From: Candidatus Leptofilum gracile
GTDB lineage: Bacteria > Chloroflexota > Anaerolineae > Promineifilales > Promineifilaceae
Assembly (NCBI GenBank): GCA_016713825.1
Contig: JADJOJ010000004.1
Coordinates: 186,001-250,000, forward strand
DNA: 64,000 nucleotides
Direction of reading: 5' to 3'
Both the position numbers and the translations under genes were made by a program. The notes below the pieces were generated by a model that did no database searches, was not told where the DNA came from, and was given only the letters and a program-made list of their open reading frames with translations. Positions 9,036 through 17,345 of this stretch are shown in pieces. How positions within the stretch are numbered: position 1 is the stretch's first letter; the number at the start of each line of letters is the position of its first letter.

Positions 9036-10109
9036 CTACCGCTTGCGACGTCCCAGATACCACAGCAAAAATAAACCAGCCGCGGCCAACAGCGCATAAC
9101 CGGCCCACTTTCGTTCTTGTTGGGCGGGGGCGTTTGCTTGCTCGGTGCGGGCGATCCAGTCGAAGGTTTCTAGCAGGCCGGTTTGCAACGGCCGTGTTGT
9201 CCACCCCAGTTCCGTGCGTGCTTTGTCTGAGCGAGCCATGTAGCTGGCTCCCAGGCTGCCCACCGCTTCTTCAGAAAACAGCTCTGGCAGCGGCAGTACG
9301 GAGCCAACCGCCCCCATCACCGGAGCAAATTTGCGCAACGGCCGTCCAGCCAACCGCACCGACGGCGGCTTACGGCCAATAAGATGCGCCCAAAAATCCA
9401 TCATCTCATTCAGGGGGATGGCTGGCCCTGTCAGGATGTAGCTTTCGCCCACCTTGCCTTTGTCGGCGGCCAGCAGGTGCCCGACAGCAATATCATCTAC
9501 ATGCGCGTAGGTGAGCGTCAGGTCGCCGCCCGGCAGCAGCGGCATTCCCCGGTAAAACATACGCATCATCTGGGCCACAACGCTGGTGTCACCCGGGCCA
9601 AACACCGCGCCCGGCATCACAATCACAATGGGTGCCCCTTTTTCAATGAGCGGCAGCGCCACTTTGTAATGGGCCAGCCATTTGGTGCGATCATATTCTG
9701 TGAGGAAGGGGCCTTCTTTGTAGTAGGCTTCATCTACCAACTGCCCTTGGGTGTCGCCAAAAACGGCCACGGTGCTGGTGTACACAATTTTGGGGATGCC
9801 CAACTCATGGGCCAGGCGCAGCACCCGCCGCGTGCCACCCACGTTAATGGCTTCCGCCTGGGGCCAGTCTGAAGCGCCCACTTTGTACCAGGCGGCAATG
9901 TGGAACACCAGGTCGCACCCTTGCATGGCGGGGCGCATGGAGGCGGTGTCGGTGATGTCGCCCATAAACACGGTGGCGCCTAGCTGGCGCAGCAGGTTGG
10001 CGCTCGCTTCGGAGCGGGCCAGGGCATGGACGGTATCGCCGCGGGCTACCAGCTTTTGCACGACGCGCTGACCAATAAATCCGGAACCACCAGTTACAAA
10101 CGCTTTCAT
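9036..10109 (-). CDS. NAD(P)-dependent extended SDR (epimerase/dihydroflavonol-reductase-like), C-terminal TM anchor
   Basis: A 357-residue extended short-chain dehydrogenase. The N-terminal MKAFVTGGSGFIGQRVV is the TGxxGxxG nucleotide-binding motif, DITD marks the adenine pocket, and the catalytic Tyr-Lys pair is in EYDRTKWLAHYK. The first 300 residues resemble dihydroflavonol 4-reductase/HpnA-type sugar or lipid-modifying enzymes. Unusually, the C-terminus adds a single hydrophobic helix (WAGYALLAAAGLFLLWYLG) and a basic end GRRKR, so it is probably membrane-tethered. AAGGAA precedes the ATG. It stands alone and is divergent from tRNA-Val. The substrate is unknown. Confidence 0.85.
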   Translation of the reverse strand: MKAFVTGGSGFIGQRVVQKLVARGDTVHALARSEASANLLRQLGATVFMGDITDTASMRPAMQGCDLVFHIAAWYKVGASDWPQAEAINVGGTRRVLRLAHELGIPKIVYTSTVAVFGDTQGQLVDEAYYKEGPFLTEYDRTKWLAHYKVALPLIEKGAPIVIVMPGAVFGPGDTSVVAQMMRMFYRGMPLLPGGDLTLTYAHVDDIAVGHLLAADKGKVGESYILTGPAIPLNEMMDFWAHLIGRKPPSVRLAGRPLRKFAPVMGAVGSVLPLPELFSEEAVGSLGASYMARSDKARTELGWTTRPLQTGLLETFDWIARTEQANAPAQQERKWAGYALLAAAGLFLLWYLGRRKR

Positions 10110-10199
10110 AAACTTTATTCCTTAGTTATTGACTTTGAAATTGTTCTGGCATTATACCTGAGGGGGGCAAAATTGGCAGTGGGGGAACGGCCGTTCCCC

Positions 10200-10227
10200 T
10201 TGCATCCCGTCATCACACTGCTATAAT
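10200..10227 (+). promoter_or_regulatory. Sigma70-type promoter of tRNA-Val
   Basis: TTGCAT at 10200-10205 and a perfect TATAAT at 10222-10227, separated by 16 nt. The expected transcription start (about 10234) is a few bases before the mature tRNA 5' end. Confidence 0.8.
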
Positions 10228-10240
10228 CCTGCTTGCCTTT

Positions 10241-10314
10241 GGGCGCGTAGCTCAGCTGGTTAGAGCGTTCGGTTCACATCCGAGAGGTCGTTGGTTCGAG
10301 TCCAATCGCGCCCA
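10241..10314 (+). tRNA. tRNA-Val (anticodon CAC)
   Basis: A complete 74-nt cloverleaf: acceptor GGGCGCG paired with CGCGCCC, D stem GCTC/GAGC, anticodon stem TTCGG/CCGAG with loop TTCACAT (CAC at 10275-10277, reads GUG), T stem GTTGG/CCAAT with loop TTCGAGT, discriminator A. CCA is not encoded. It has its own promoter upstream and a terminator downstream, so it is a single-gene transcription unit. Confidence 0.97.
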
Positions 10315-10327
10315 CACAAACCCCATT

Positions 10328-10355
10328 AAAAAAGACCCAATCGGGTCTTTTTTTT
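10328..10355 (+). terminator. Rho-independent terminator of tRNA-Val
   Basis: GACCC-AATC-GGGTC stem extended by A/T pairs and ending in eight T. It starts 14 nt after the tRNA. Confidence 0.88.
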
Positions 10356-10371
10356 GTTTCCAGCGGCCCCA

Positions 10372-10740
10372 TCAACCCGTAGAGGCACGCTTTTGGCCGC
10401 CATGCAGCCCCTTCACGCGGGAAACCGGCAGCACAAAAATGACCCCATTATTGGGCGATTCCATGTCGCCAATTATCGCTTCAGTGGTCTCGATAATCTT
10501 GTCTACCAGGTCGTCGGTAACCACGGTGAAGAGCGTCCGGTGGCGCTCTTCGCGTGATTGCAGCAAGCGGCTCAGGCTGGGCATCAGCGGCATATCATCC
10601 CGAATGCTCAGCTTTTTAATGCGACCCAGGCCAGTGCTTTCTAAAATGGTCACACCGCCGACCCCTTCAGCTTCCCACGCTTCCAGAATGTTGGAGCATT
10701 GGTTAACGTCGTCTAGAACCAGCAAAATCATATGGTACAT
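10372..10740 (-). CDS. PII-like small regulatory protein
   Basis: A 122-residue protein beginning MYHMILLVLDDVNQCSNILEAWEAEGVGGVTILES, which matches the beta-alpha-beta ferredoxin-like opening of PII-superfamily proteins. A T-loop-like segment follows (residues 40-65), then VVTDDLVDKIIETTEAIIGD. AGGAGG lies 7 nt before the ATG. It lies 35 nt downstream of a CPA2 antiporter gene on the same strand, almost certainly co-transcribed. PII-like proteins paired with transporters (SbtB, PamA and others) usually gate the partner in response to nucleotides. I infer that it modulates the antiporter; the ligand is unknown. Assignment to the superfamily rests on fold pattern and not on a full motif. Confidence 0.65.
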   Translation of the reverse strand: MYHMILLVLDDVNQCSNILEAWEAEGVGGVTILESTGLGRIKKLSIRDDMPLMPSLSRLLQSREERHRTLFTVVTDDLVDKIIETTEAIIGDMESPNNGVIFVLPVSRVKGLHGGQKRASTG

Positions 10741-10775
10741 TTCAGTTTCCTCCTGTTGACGCGGTTATTGTCCGC

Positions 10776-12008
10776 CTAGCGCGGGCTTGGTTTTGTGCTT
10801 TTGGTTGCTTCCGGGCGGCGGGCAAATGCGGCTCGCAGCATCGGTGGGGTAACCAGGGTGGCCATAATGACCATGAAGACGGCAATGGAAAAGTTTTGCT
10901 GCGAGATTAGCCCGGCGGAGAGGGCGAAAGAGGCCACAATCAGGCCAACTTCACCGCGAGACACCATGCCGATGCCCAGCTGAAACGCTTCGCGGTTGGT
11001 AAACCCTGCGATTCGGGCTCCCAAGCCGCTGCCGCCAATCTTGCTAATGATGGCAATGATGGTAAAGATGGCGGCAAACCACCAGGCATTGCCGCTGATG
11101 GCGCGCAGATTGACCGCCAGGCCAATGTCTACAAAAAAGATGGGAACGAAAAAGGCATAAGCCAGGGAAGAGATGCCTTCTTCGATCTGTTCGCGGATGT
11201 GGGTGCGCCCCAGGAACAGCCCGGCCAGAAAGGCCCCGGTGATGGCAGCCATGCCGCCAAAAATTTCGGCAGCATAGGCAAAAAGCAGGCAGACCACCAG
11301 GACAAACGCCAGGGTGCCTTTGCTGATAGGCAGGCGATCGATTTGGCGGGCTAGCCAGGGCAGAACCCAAATACCGATGGCCGAGGCAAGCCCCAGGTAG
11401 AGCACCATGTTCAGGATGGTGAGCAGCACGCCAGACAGGCCACCAGCGCTCTCGCCAACCAGCACAAAGGCGATAGAGAGCACTAGAATGACGAGAATAT
11501 CATCGAAAACGGCCGCTCCCAACAAAGCCAACCCCACCCGACTACGCAGCACGTTCAGCTCCATCAACGTTTGGGCCGAAATGCTGACGCTGGTAGCGGC
11601 CAATGTCAGCCCCATAAACAACGCTTCCTGGCCACTTGCCCCAAACAAAACGGCTGCTCCCGCCCCTAACCCCAACGGCAGCAGCACCCCCATCACGCCC
11701 GATAGCGCCGATACCTTGCCCGCATTGAGCAAATCCGGCAAATGCAGCTCTAGCCCTGCCAGCAGCATGAGCAAAATAACGCCAAGCTCTGCCATGATGG
11801 CCAGCAGCTCTTCTAGCGTGTCTGCATGGTGAAAAAAGAGCGTCCAATTGTGCAGCATGTCTATCAGCGTGGGGCCAAGCGCCAGCCCGGCCAATAGCTC
11901 GCCCAAAACAGATGGTTGGTTGAAGCGGGTACTGATATACCCGCCCAACTTGGCGGCGACAATAATAATGACAATCGCCAAAATAAATTCTAAAAACTCA
12001 CTTTCCAT
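10776..12008 (-). CDS. CPA2-family Na+(K+)/H+ antiporter
   Basis: A 410-residue membrane protein with about 12 helices and no C-terminal TrkA-N domain. Family features: FNQPSVLGELLAGLALGPT near the N-terminus, and the DD pair in LLGAAVFDDILVILVLSIAF that binds the ion in NapA/KefB-like antiporters. AITGAFLAGLFLGRT follows, then the helix ISKIGGSGLGARIAGFTNREAFQLGIGMVSRGEVGLIV. It exchanges monovalent cations for protons at the inner membrane. The start has AAGGA 6 nt upstream. It is first in a two-gene operon with the PII-like protein. Length suggests regulation comes from that separate partner and not from a fused domain. Confidence 0.9.
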   Translation of the reverse strand: MESEFLEFILAIVIIIVAAKLGGYISTRFNQPSVLGELLAGLALGPTLIDMLHNWTLFFHHADTLEELLAIMAELGVILLMLLAGLELHLPDLLNAGKVSALSGVMGVLLPLGLGAGAAVLFGASGQEALFMGLTLAATSVSISAQTLMELNVLRSRVGLALLGAAVFDDILVILVLSIAFVLVGESAGGLSGVLLTILNMVLYLGLASAIGIWVLPWLARQIDRLPISKGTLAFVLVVCLLFAYAAEIFGGMAAITGAFLAGLFLGRTHIREQIEEGISSLAYAFFVPIFFVDIGLAVNLRAISGNAWWFAAIFTIIAIISKIGGSGLGARIAGFTNREAFQLGIGMVSRGEVGLIVASFALSAGLISQQNFSIAVFMVIMATLVTPPMLRAAFARRPEATKSTKPSPR

Positions 12009-12100
12009 TGAAAATCCTTGACATAAAAATTAGTTCTGAGGGAATGGGATAGCAGGAAGACGTTAGAACGCCTCAGGTGGATTGTTGGCTCATCTGTTAG

Positions 12101-13873
12101 TTATACCGTGTTGCGCTTGATGACGTCAAGCGTTACCCGGTCGCCCTGGCGCGACAGCCGTACCGTATCACCCTGTTGAATGCCTCTGATGATGTCGGCA
12201 TCGAAGCGGTATGCGTAGGGGATATTTTCTAGCGAGCAGGCGGGGGCGCTTTGTTGGTCGATTTCTGTGTTGGCGATGGCCACGGGCGCCTGGCCACGAT
12301 AGAAAAGCTCTAGCAGCACGTAGGGGGCTACGGTGGAACCGCTGCCTTTGGGGAAGATGGCAATCTTGCCCGCCATGCTCTGCCCGTTGGCGGGATGGCC
12401 CGGCTCTTCGATGACGCCGGTTTCGCGATTCACAAAGCCCAGCAGGGTGATTGGCGTGTCGGTGACAAACGCTTCAGCGGTGATGCTGAAGTCGGTTTGG
12501 GAGGGGAGGCCGTGGCCGGTGGCTGTGAAGGGGTGACGGGGTGAAGGGGTGACCCGGTGATGGGGTGACGGGGTGACAGGGCGTTTTTTGCCGGATTGGT
12601 TCGCTTTGGAAGCGTCAATCTCTAATCTCCGATCCCCAATCTCCAGTTCACCGGTGGCCAGGGCGATGCAGTCTGCCAGGCGCATAACCGAGGTTGGAAT
12701 GCCATTTAGCCCCGATTTGATGTAATGCTCCGCCTTCATAGAGTTGGTGAGGACGTGGTGGACCCAGGTTGGATCGTAGGGCACCACTTCGGGGCAGGTG
12801 TTTTCTAGCAGCAGCGCGCCGCTTTGGGTGATGATCTGTGCCAGGCCGGTTTTTTCGGCGATGGCTTTGTTGGCGGCAGAGGTGAAGACCCACAGCGGTG
12901 GGGCGTCTGGGGCGAGCTGCTTGCCTTGCAGCCGTTCAGCCGTGGCGCGCAGTTCGCCAATAGACGCTTGGGGGCAGCCGATGGTGATGAGGGAAACGGC
13001 CGTTCCCCCCGGCCCCAATTCCGCATACCGTTTCTGCAACTCCGCCTCACCAAAAGTCAGCTCTGCCTGGAAATTGGCGGGCGGCACCTCCCCTTGCCCG
13101 TCGATGTAAAGCAGCGGGCAGCCATAGTTGGCCGCCGCCGCCGTCAGCGCCTTTTTCTGTTCGTGCGTCATCTGCGCTGGCAATCCCTTAATCAGCGGCA
13201 TCGGCCCATTGGGCATCTGCCAGTTGGGCTGGCGCTGCTTGCCGATCCAGTCACCCAAAATCGAAAAATCAGTCGGATCTTCCAGCGGTGTGGTGACGGT
13301 GACTGCCAGGTTGGGGCGGCGGTTTTCGGCCAGCATCAGGCCGTATTTGGGCGTGTAGCCCGTCAGGGCCGCCGCCAAGGCCGACAGCCCCGATTCCCGG
13401 TTGGTCACCAGCCCCGTGTAGGAATTGCCAAAGCAGATGGCATTGGATTCAGCCCAGGCGGCTTCCCCTGCCGTCACGACGCCTTCCCATTCGTAGGGAA
13501 TGCAGGATTGGGTGGGGCGCACGCCCAATTGTGTGTAGCGCGCTACGATTTCGGCATTGTGCTCCTTGAAGTGGGGGGCCACAATGCGCATGGCTTCAAA
13601 CTGGGCTTCATCGCAGCCCGCAGCGTTGAGAGTGGTGGGGACCGCCACTTTGGCCTGTGGATCTTCTGCCAGGCGGGCCAAAAATTGGCGCAGGCCCAGC
13701 CCGCCGGTCAGCGGCGATACGCCAGACAGGTGGGCGCTGCTGATGGGAACCAGCTCGGTGGCCCCGGCCGTGGCGGCTAAATCCAGCAGCAGCCGCATCG
13801 CCATCTGGCGGGCCTGCCCATGCTGGCCGTTGATCATTGCCTGTTGTTCTTCGTTTAATTCTATTCTGCTCAT
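12101..13873 (-). CDS. Aconitase X (AcnX) catalytic domain fused to swivel domain
   Basis: A 590-residue fusion. Residues ~1-400 are the AcnX catalytic part (DUF521): SSAHLSGVSPLTGGLGLRQFL, TTLNAAGCDE, QSCIPYEWEGV and AESNAICFGNSYTG are recognisable. The last ~125 residues are the DUF126 swivelling domain (GFVNRETGVIEEPGHPANGQSMAGK). Bacterial AcnX enzymes studied so far are cis-3-hydroxyproline dehydratases, while the archaeal two-subunit form is phosphomevalonate dehydratase; which applies here is open. The linker between the two domains (about residues 405-450, KRPVTPSPHHRVTPSP) is encoded by a simple-sequence repeat described separately. It is the furthest-downstream gene of a same-strand run (UbiD, CPA1, Usp, MscS, AcnX), with a 150-bp palindromic repeat before its start. 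Confidence 0.85.
   Translation of the reverse strand: MSRIELNEEQQAMINGQHGQARQMAMRLLLDLAATAGATELVPISSAHLSGVSPLTGGLGLRQFLARLAEDPQAKVAVPTTLNAAGCDEAQFEAMRIVAPHFKEHNAEIVARYTQLGVRPTQSCIPYEWEGVVTAGEAAWAESNAICFGNSYTGLVTNRESGLSALAAALTGYTPKYGLMLAENRRPNLAVTVTTPLEDPTDFSILGDWIGKQRQPNWQMPNGPMPLIKGLPAQMTHEQKKALTAAAANYGCPLLYIDGQGEVPPANFQAELTFGEAELQKRYAELGPGGTAVSLITIGCPQASIGELRATAERLQGKQLAPDAPPLWVFTSAANKAIAEKTGLAQIITQSGALLLENTCPEVVPYDPTWVHHVLTNSMKAEHYIKSGLNGIPTSVMRLADCIALATGELEIGDRRLEIDASKANQSGKKRPVTPSPHHRVTPSPRHPFTATGHGLPSQTDFSITAEAFVTDTPITLLGFVNRETGVIEEPGHPANGQSMAGKIAIFPKGSGSTVAPYVLLELFYRGQAPVAIANTEIDQQSAPACSLENIPYAYRFDADIIRGIQQGDTVRLSRQGDRVTLDVIKRNTV
12529..12662 (-). repeat. Intergenic-type repeat inside the AcnX linker
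   Basis: GGGGTGA(C/A) units are repeated about six times, followed on the reverse strand by GGAGATTGGGGATCGGAGAT. The latter belongs to the GGAGATTGGAGATT family seen between genes at 22811-22836 and 54466-54488. Here it is translated in frame as a Ser/Pro/His/Arg-rich linker. Confidence 0.75.
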
Positions 13874-13898
13874 CTTTATTTGTTCTCTATTTGCTTAG

Positions 13899-14051
13899 GT
13901 AGGGGCGGGACAGGCGGGAAACCCCTTACCTTTAGCAGCATTATCTTTTCTCCCGCCTGTCTCGCCCTATATCGAAGTCCTCTGGGCGAGACAGCGCGGA
14001 GAGAAGTTGTCTTGTTTTAAATAAGATATTACCGCGCTGTCCCGCCCCTAC
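13899..14051. repeat. 153-bp MITE-like palindromic element
   Basis: Its ends are a perfect 15-bp inverted repeat (13899-13913 and 14037-14051). Two internal arms (TCCCGCCTGTCTCGCC and GGGCGAGACAGCGCGG) pair with the end regions, giving two long hairpins. The right end contains the TAG stop of the MscS gene. Confidence 0.75.
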
Positions 14052-15067
14052 TCTTTTTTATCTCTAGGTGTGGTGGGCAAATAGCCTGTGTCTCGCTGGA
14101 GCTTGTTGCGCTCAGCCACCACGGTGGTCATTTCTTGCGGGTCTGGCGGCTTTTTGCCTTCTTCAAAGTGCAGATATTCGCGTTGGGTGGGGTAGGCAAA
14201 GTCGATATCCCAATGGTGTTTAAAGGCGCGCAGGGTGGCTTCCCAGATATCTTGCTCGCTGCCGCGCCGTTGGCGGGGGTCTACCATGTAGCGCAGGGTG
14301 AGCACCACGCCGCTGTCGGCGACACTGGTGTAGACGGTGGGGGAGACGTTGTTGTAGCTGATGATAAAGCGCTGCCCGGAGCGGCGGGCTTTGCGCACCG
14401 CTTCTGTGACGTCTGGGGCCAGATCGTTGATGATATTGACTAGAATGGCTTTGGCTTTTTCCCAATCGCTTTCGAAGGTGACCATGACGGGGATTTCGTT
14501 CCAGATGAAGGGGAAGCCCTGGTGCATGTTGGTGAGCACTTCGGAGAAGATTTTGCCGTTGGGGATGTGGATGATGCGGCCGGTGCTTTGTTCGGCGTTG
14601 ATGCGACGGCCGATTTCTAGCATGCTAAACGAGAAGAGGCGAATGTCGATGACATCCCCCATTTGGCCATCAATTTCAATGCGGTCGCCGACGACAAACG
14701 GCCGTCGCCACACAATAAACATCCAGCCAGCCAGGGCCACAATTAAATCTTGCAGGGCAATGGCAATACCAGCAGAGAGCAGCCCCAGGTAGGTGACCAG
14801 CGTGCCGATGCCTTCCAGCCACAGCCGCCCGATGAGCAAAACACCCAAAACGACCGAAGCATATTCCACCGTTTTGCGCAGGTTGTACAGGGTGCGGGCA
14901 TTCTCCGCATAGCGGCGGTGAATGAAGCGCATCACCAGCCAGCGCGTTAGCCCCAGCGCAATGAGGATAAGCAGGGAGTAGAGCAGGTTGCGCTGGAACG
15001 GATTGGTGAGATCAATATTGAAGGTGGCTAGAAAATTGGTAATGGCCTGGCCAATATCATCGATCAT
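14048..15067 (-). CDS. MscS-family mechanosensitive channel
   Basis: A 339-residue protein with three or four N-terminal helices and the MscS pore and beta domain. LSAGIAIALQDLIVALAGWMF is the pore-lining helix, followed by IVWRRPFVVGDRIEIDGQMGDVIDIRLFSF and LTNMHQGFPFIWNEIPV. It releases small osmolytes on hypo-osmotic shock. The start codon overlaps the stop of the upstream universal-stress gene (ATGA), which itself overlaps the CPA1 antiporter: a three-gene ion/osmotic-homeostasis operon. The stop lies inside the end of the palindromic element 13899-14051. Confidence 0.9.
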   Translation of the reverse strand: MIDDIGQAITNFLATFNIDLTNPFQRNLLYSLLILIALGLTRWLVMRFIHRRYAENARTLYNLRKTVEYASVVLGVLLIGRLWLEGIGTLVTYLGLLSAGIAIALQDLIVALAGWMFIVWRRPFVVGDRIEIDGQMGDVIDIRLFSFSMLEIGRRINAEQSTGRIIHIPNGKIFSEVLTNMHQGFPFIWNEIPVMVTFESDWEKAKAILVNIINDLAPDVTEAVRKARRSGQRFIISYNNVSPTVYTSVADSGVVLTLRYMVDPRQRRGSEQDIWEATLRAFKHHWDIDFAYPTQREYLHFEEGKKPPDPQEMTTVVAERNKLQRDTGYLPTTPRDKKE

Positions 15068-15534
15068 CGGGTTGCCGGTTCCTTCTTTGATTTGACATAA
15101 TCTGGGCGGGTAATTTGGACGGAAACGGCCGTATGCTCCTCAATCCATTTGCCCAACCGTTCAATCGCATCATCGCCAAACACGTTGGCCGTGGTGCCCC
15201 GTGGCGCACCCAGCACCAATAAATCTGCCTTCACATCTTTGACAAAGCGGGTAATTTCATCCCGCACGTTGCCCCGGCGAATACGCACTTCGGTGCCCAG
15301 GTACGCCGCATCGGCCCGTTTTTGGGCAATGCGCAGCAGCGTTTCGCCCATCCAGTTTAGCTCCGCCAGCAGCGCTTCCCTTAAGCTCTCATCTATTTCA
15401 TCATCCAGACTGTGCGGGTCAACTACGTACAAAAAGATGAGCGGTTTATCCGTTGCCTTGGCTTGCTCAATGGCTGCCATCTGGGCTGCCCGGCTGCCTT
15501 CGCCACCACGCGTGGCACACACAATGCTACCCAT
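15064..15534 (-). CDS. Universal stress protein (UspA) family
   Basis: A 156-residue single Usp domain. It has the opening beta strand (MGSIVCATRGGEGSRAAQMAAIEQAK), an acidic helix, and the ATP-binding-type end VKDVKADLLVLGAPRGTTANVFGDDAIERLGKW (a G-2x-G-9x-G-like pattern). It overlaps the CPA1 antiporter upstream by 8 nt and MscS downstream by 4 nt, so its expression is coupled to both. In several antiporters a Usp domain is fused or adjacent and acts as nucleotide-dependent regulator. I infer the same here. Confidence 0.85.
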   Translation of the reverse strand: MGSIVCATRGGEGSRAAQMAAIEQAKATDKPLIFLYVVDPHSLDDEIDESLREALLAELNWMGETLLRIAQKRADAAYLGTEVRIRRGNVRDEITRFVKDVKADLLVLGAPRGTTANVFGDDAIERLGKWIEEHTAVSVQITRPDYVKSKKEPATR

Positions 15535-17215
15535 GATGAACCTCCTTGTTTTCCACGTCCAGCCCCCGATTTTTCTTGATCAGGTCCAGGGCCGCCACGC
15601 GGTTGTTTAGCTCAATGATCAGCTCATCGTGCACTTCGTTGGAAATGAGCCCGCGCCGCGACGCTTCGCCGATGGCGCTGCGTTCGGCATTGAGCGCATC
15701 TTCACGCGCCTGCAAATACATCTCCTGTTCCAGCTCCGGAAAATCTTGCAAATGGGCGCGCAGGTTCGCTTTTTTCTCCAAAATTTCCTCGTCGTACACC
15801 TGGTTCATCGATTCCCAAATGTCGCGGAACAGGATGCCGTTGTCGCGCAGGCGACCCAACTCATGCTGCCCCGCCCATTTGGCAAAAAGGGTAGCCTGCC
15901 GTCGCTGCAATTCCACTCGCTGGGGTGGTTTGTCGGCCAGTTTTAGCCGCTGGATGAGCTTTTCGATGGTCATACCTTGCCCGAGGAGGGTGAACAGCAC
16001 CACGCCAAAAGTCATCACGCGCAGTTCCAGGGCCACATCGGAGCCGAACACGGCGTTTTCAATGGAGAGGGCCAGGGCCAGGCTGATGGCCCCGCGCAGG
16101 CCGCCCCAGTACATGACGTGTTGAAAATTGAGGGGGATGCGATTTCGGGGTTGGAAACGGCCGTAAACCCAGCCAAACGTATAAATAATCACCCCCCGGC
16201 TCAAAATAATGGCCACCACCGCCACGATAATGGGAATGATATTCGGCCGTAGCTGCGACAGCTCAATTTCCAAACCAATCAGCAAAAAGACCAACGAGTT
16301 CACCACAAAGCTCAGGAACTCCCAAAAATTGTCCAGCGTCAGCTTGGTGGTGGGCGAGGTGTTTAGCGTGCCAATGTTGCCCACCATCAGCCCCGCCGCT
16401 ACCACCGCCAGGATGCCGCTAAAATGCAGCCCCTCTACCCCCACAAACTGCCCAAACGACTCCGCCACCACAAACGAACCAAAGGCCAAAGCGACAGTGG
16501 TAGCCGTTTCAATCAGATGGTCATCTACATTTTTCAAGATAATGTAAGAGACCACATACCCCATGACCAGGCCAACCGCCACGCCGCCAAAGGCCACAAT
16601 GGAAAACTCTTGCAGCGCTTCGCCCAACCCCAGCGAACTAGACGCGGTGCCAGCCGCCAACGCCAAATTAAAAATAACGATGGCCACACCGTCATTGAAC
16701 AAACTTTCCCCTTCTACCAAAATGGTTAGCCGCTTGCTCACGCCCAGGCTGCGAAAAAAAGCAATCACCGCCACCGGATCCGTGGCCGAAATGAGCGCGC
16801 CAAACGCCAGCGCCGCAGGCCAGGGGATGCCCAAAAATTCAACCACCAATCCACCAACCAAAAAGGTGCCTACCAACGTGCCGAACACCGCCAATAGCAG
16901 CACCGGCAGCAAATCTTTCTTCAGGCTGCGCCAGGGAATGTGCAGCGTCGCCTCAAAAATAAGCGGCGGCACCAAAATAGCCAGAATCAGGTCAGAGCTA
17001 ACGGTGAAGCCCAAAAAGTTGGGAAAGAAGGAGAGCACCAGCCCAACCAAAACCAGGGCTACCGTGTACGGCAGCCGGATGCGGCGCACCACAATGGCCA
17101 CCATCGCGGCGATGAACAGCAAAATCATGAGGCTGAGTTCTTGCTGTACCAGCCCGCCGTTTTCTTGCGCTAACAGCAGTTGGGGCAGTTGGTCTGGAAG
17201 GACAGGAAAGCCCAT
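15527..17215 (-). CDS. CPA1-family Na+/H+ antiporter (NhaP-like)
   Basis: About 562 residues. Twelve to thirteen helices carry the CPA1 hallmarks GALISATDPVAVIAFFRSLG and VEGESLFNDGVAIVIFNLAL, where the ND pair binds the ion, and RGVIIYTFGWVYGRF with GGLRGAISLALAL. A soluble C-terminal tail of about 130 residues (FAKWAGQHELGRL onward) is helical and charged. The start is set at MGFPVLPDQLP because TTAGGAG is 7 nt upstream; a longer frame reaches back 27 codons into a hairpin-rich repeat. It exports Na+ or K+ in exchange for H+. It leads the antiporter-Usp-MscS operon. Confidence 0.9.
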   Translation of the reverse strand: MGFPVLPDQLPQLLLAQENGGLVQQELSLMILLFIAAMVAIVVRRIRLPYTVALVLVGLVLSFFPNFLGFTVSSDLILAILVPPLIFEATLHIPWRSLKKDLLPVLLLAVFGTLVGTFLVGGLVVEFLGIPWPAALAFGALISATDPVAVIAFFRSLGVSKRLTILVEGESLFNDGVAIVIFNLALAAGTASSSLGLGEALQEFSIVAFGGVAVGLVMGYVVSYIILKNVDDHLIETATTVALAFGSFVVAESFGQFVGVEGLHFSGILAVVAAGLMVGNIGTLNTSPTTKLTLDNFWEFLSFVVNSLVFLLIGLEIELSQLRPNIIPIIVAVVAIILSRGVIIYTFGWVYGRFQPRNRIPLNFQHVMYWGGLRGAISLALALSIENAVFGSDVALELRVMTFGVVLFTLLGQGMTIEKLIQRLKLADKPPQRVELQRRQATLFAKWAGQHELGRLRDNGILFRDIWESMNQVYDEEILEKKANLRAHLQDFPELEQEMYLQAREDALNAERSAIGEASRRGLISNEVHDELIIELNNRVAALDLIKKNRGLDVENKEVHHG

Positions 17216-17220
17216 TATTT

Positions 17221-17345
17221 CTCCTAAGGATGCGTTTACAAATAACCTTTGATAAGAAAACGCATCCGCAAGGTTTGCCCGGTTACTAAAACCCAAAGTT
17301 AAAAACGGGCAAACCCTAAGCGTAGGTCAAGTTTTCAAACTTGAC
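17221..17345. repeat. Three consecutive intergenic hairpins
   Basis: Inverted repeats GGATGCGTTT/AAACGCATCC, GGTTTGCCCG/CGGGCAAACC, and a perfect 13-bp stem GTAGGTCAAGTTT/AAACTTGACCTAC (17322-17349, 2-nt loop). The last covers the ubiD stop codon and may terminate that transcript. The structures look like short palindromic repeats and not a single regulator. Confidence 0.65.

Noticed and set aside
12211..13898. Long forward frames opposite AcnX
   Set aside because: Shadow frames in GC-rich coding DNA; the reverse strand has clear domain homology.
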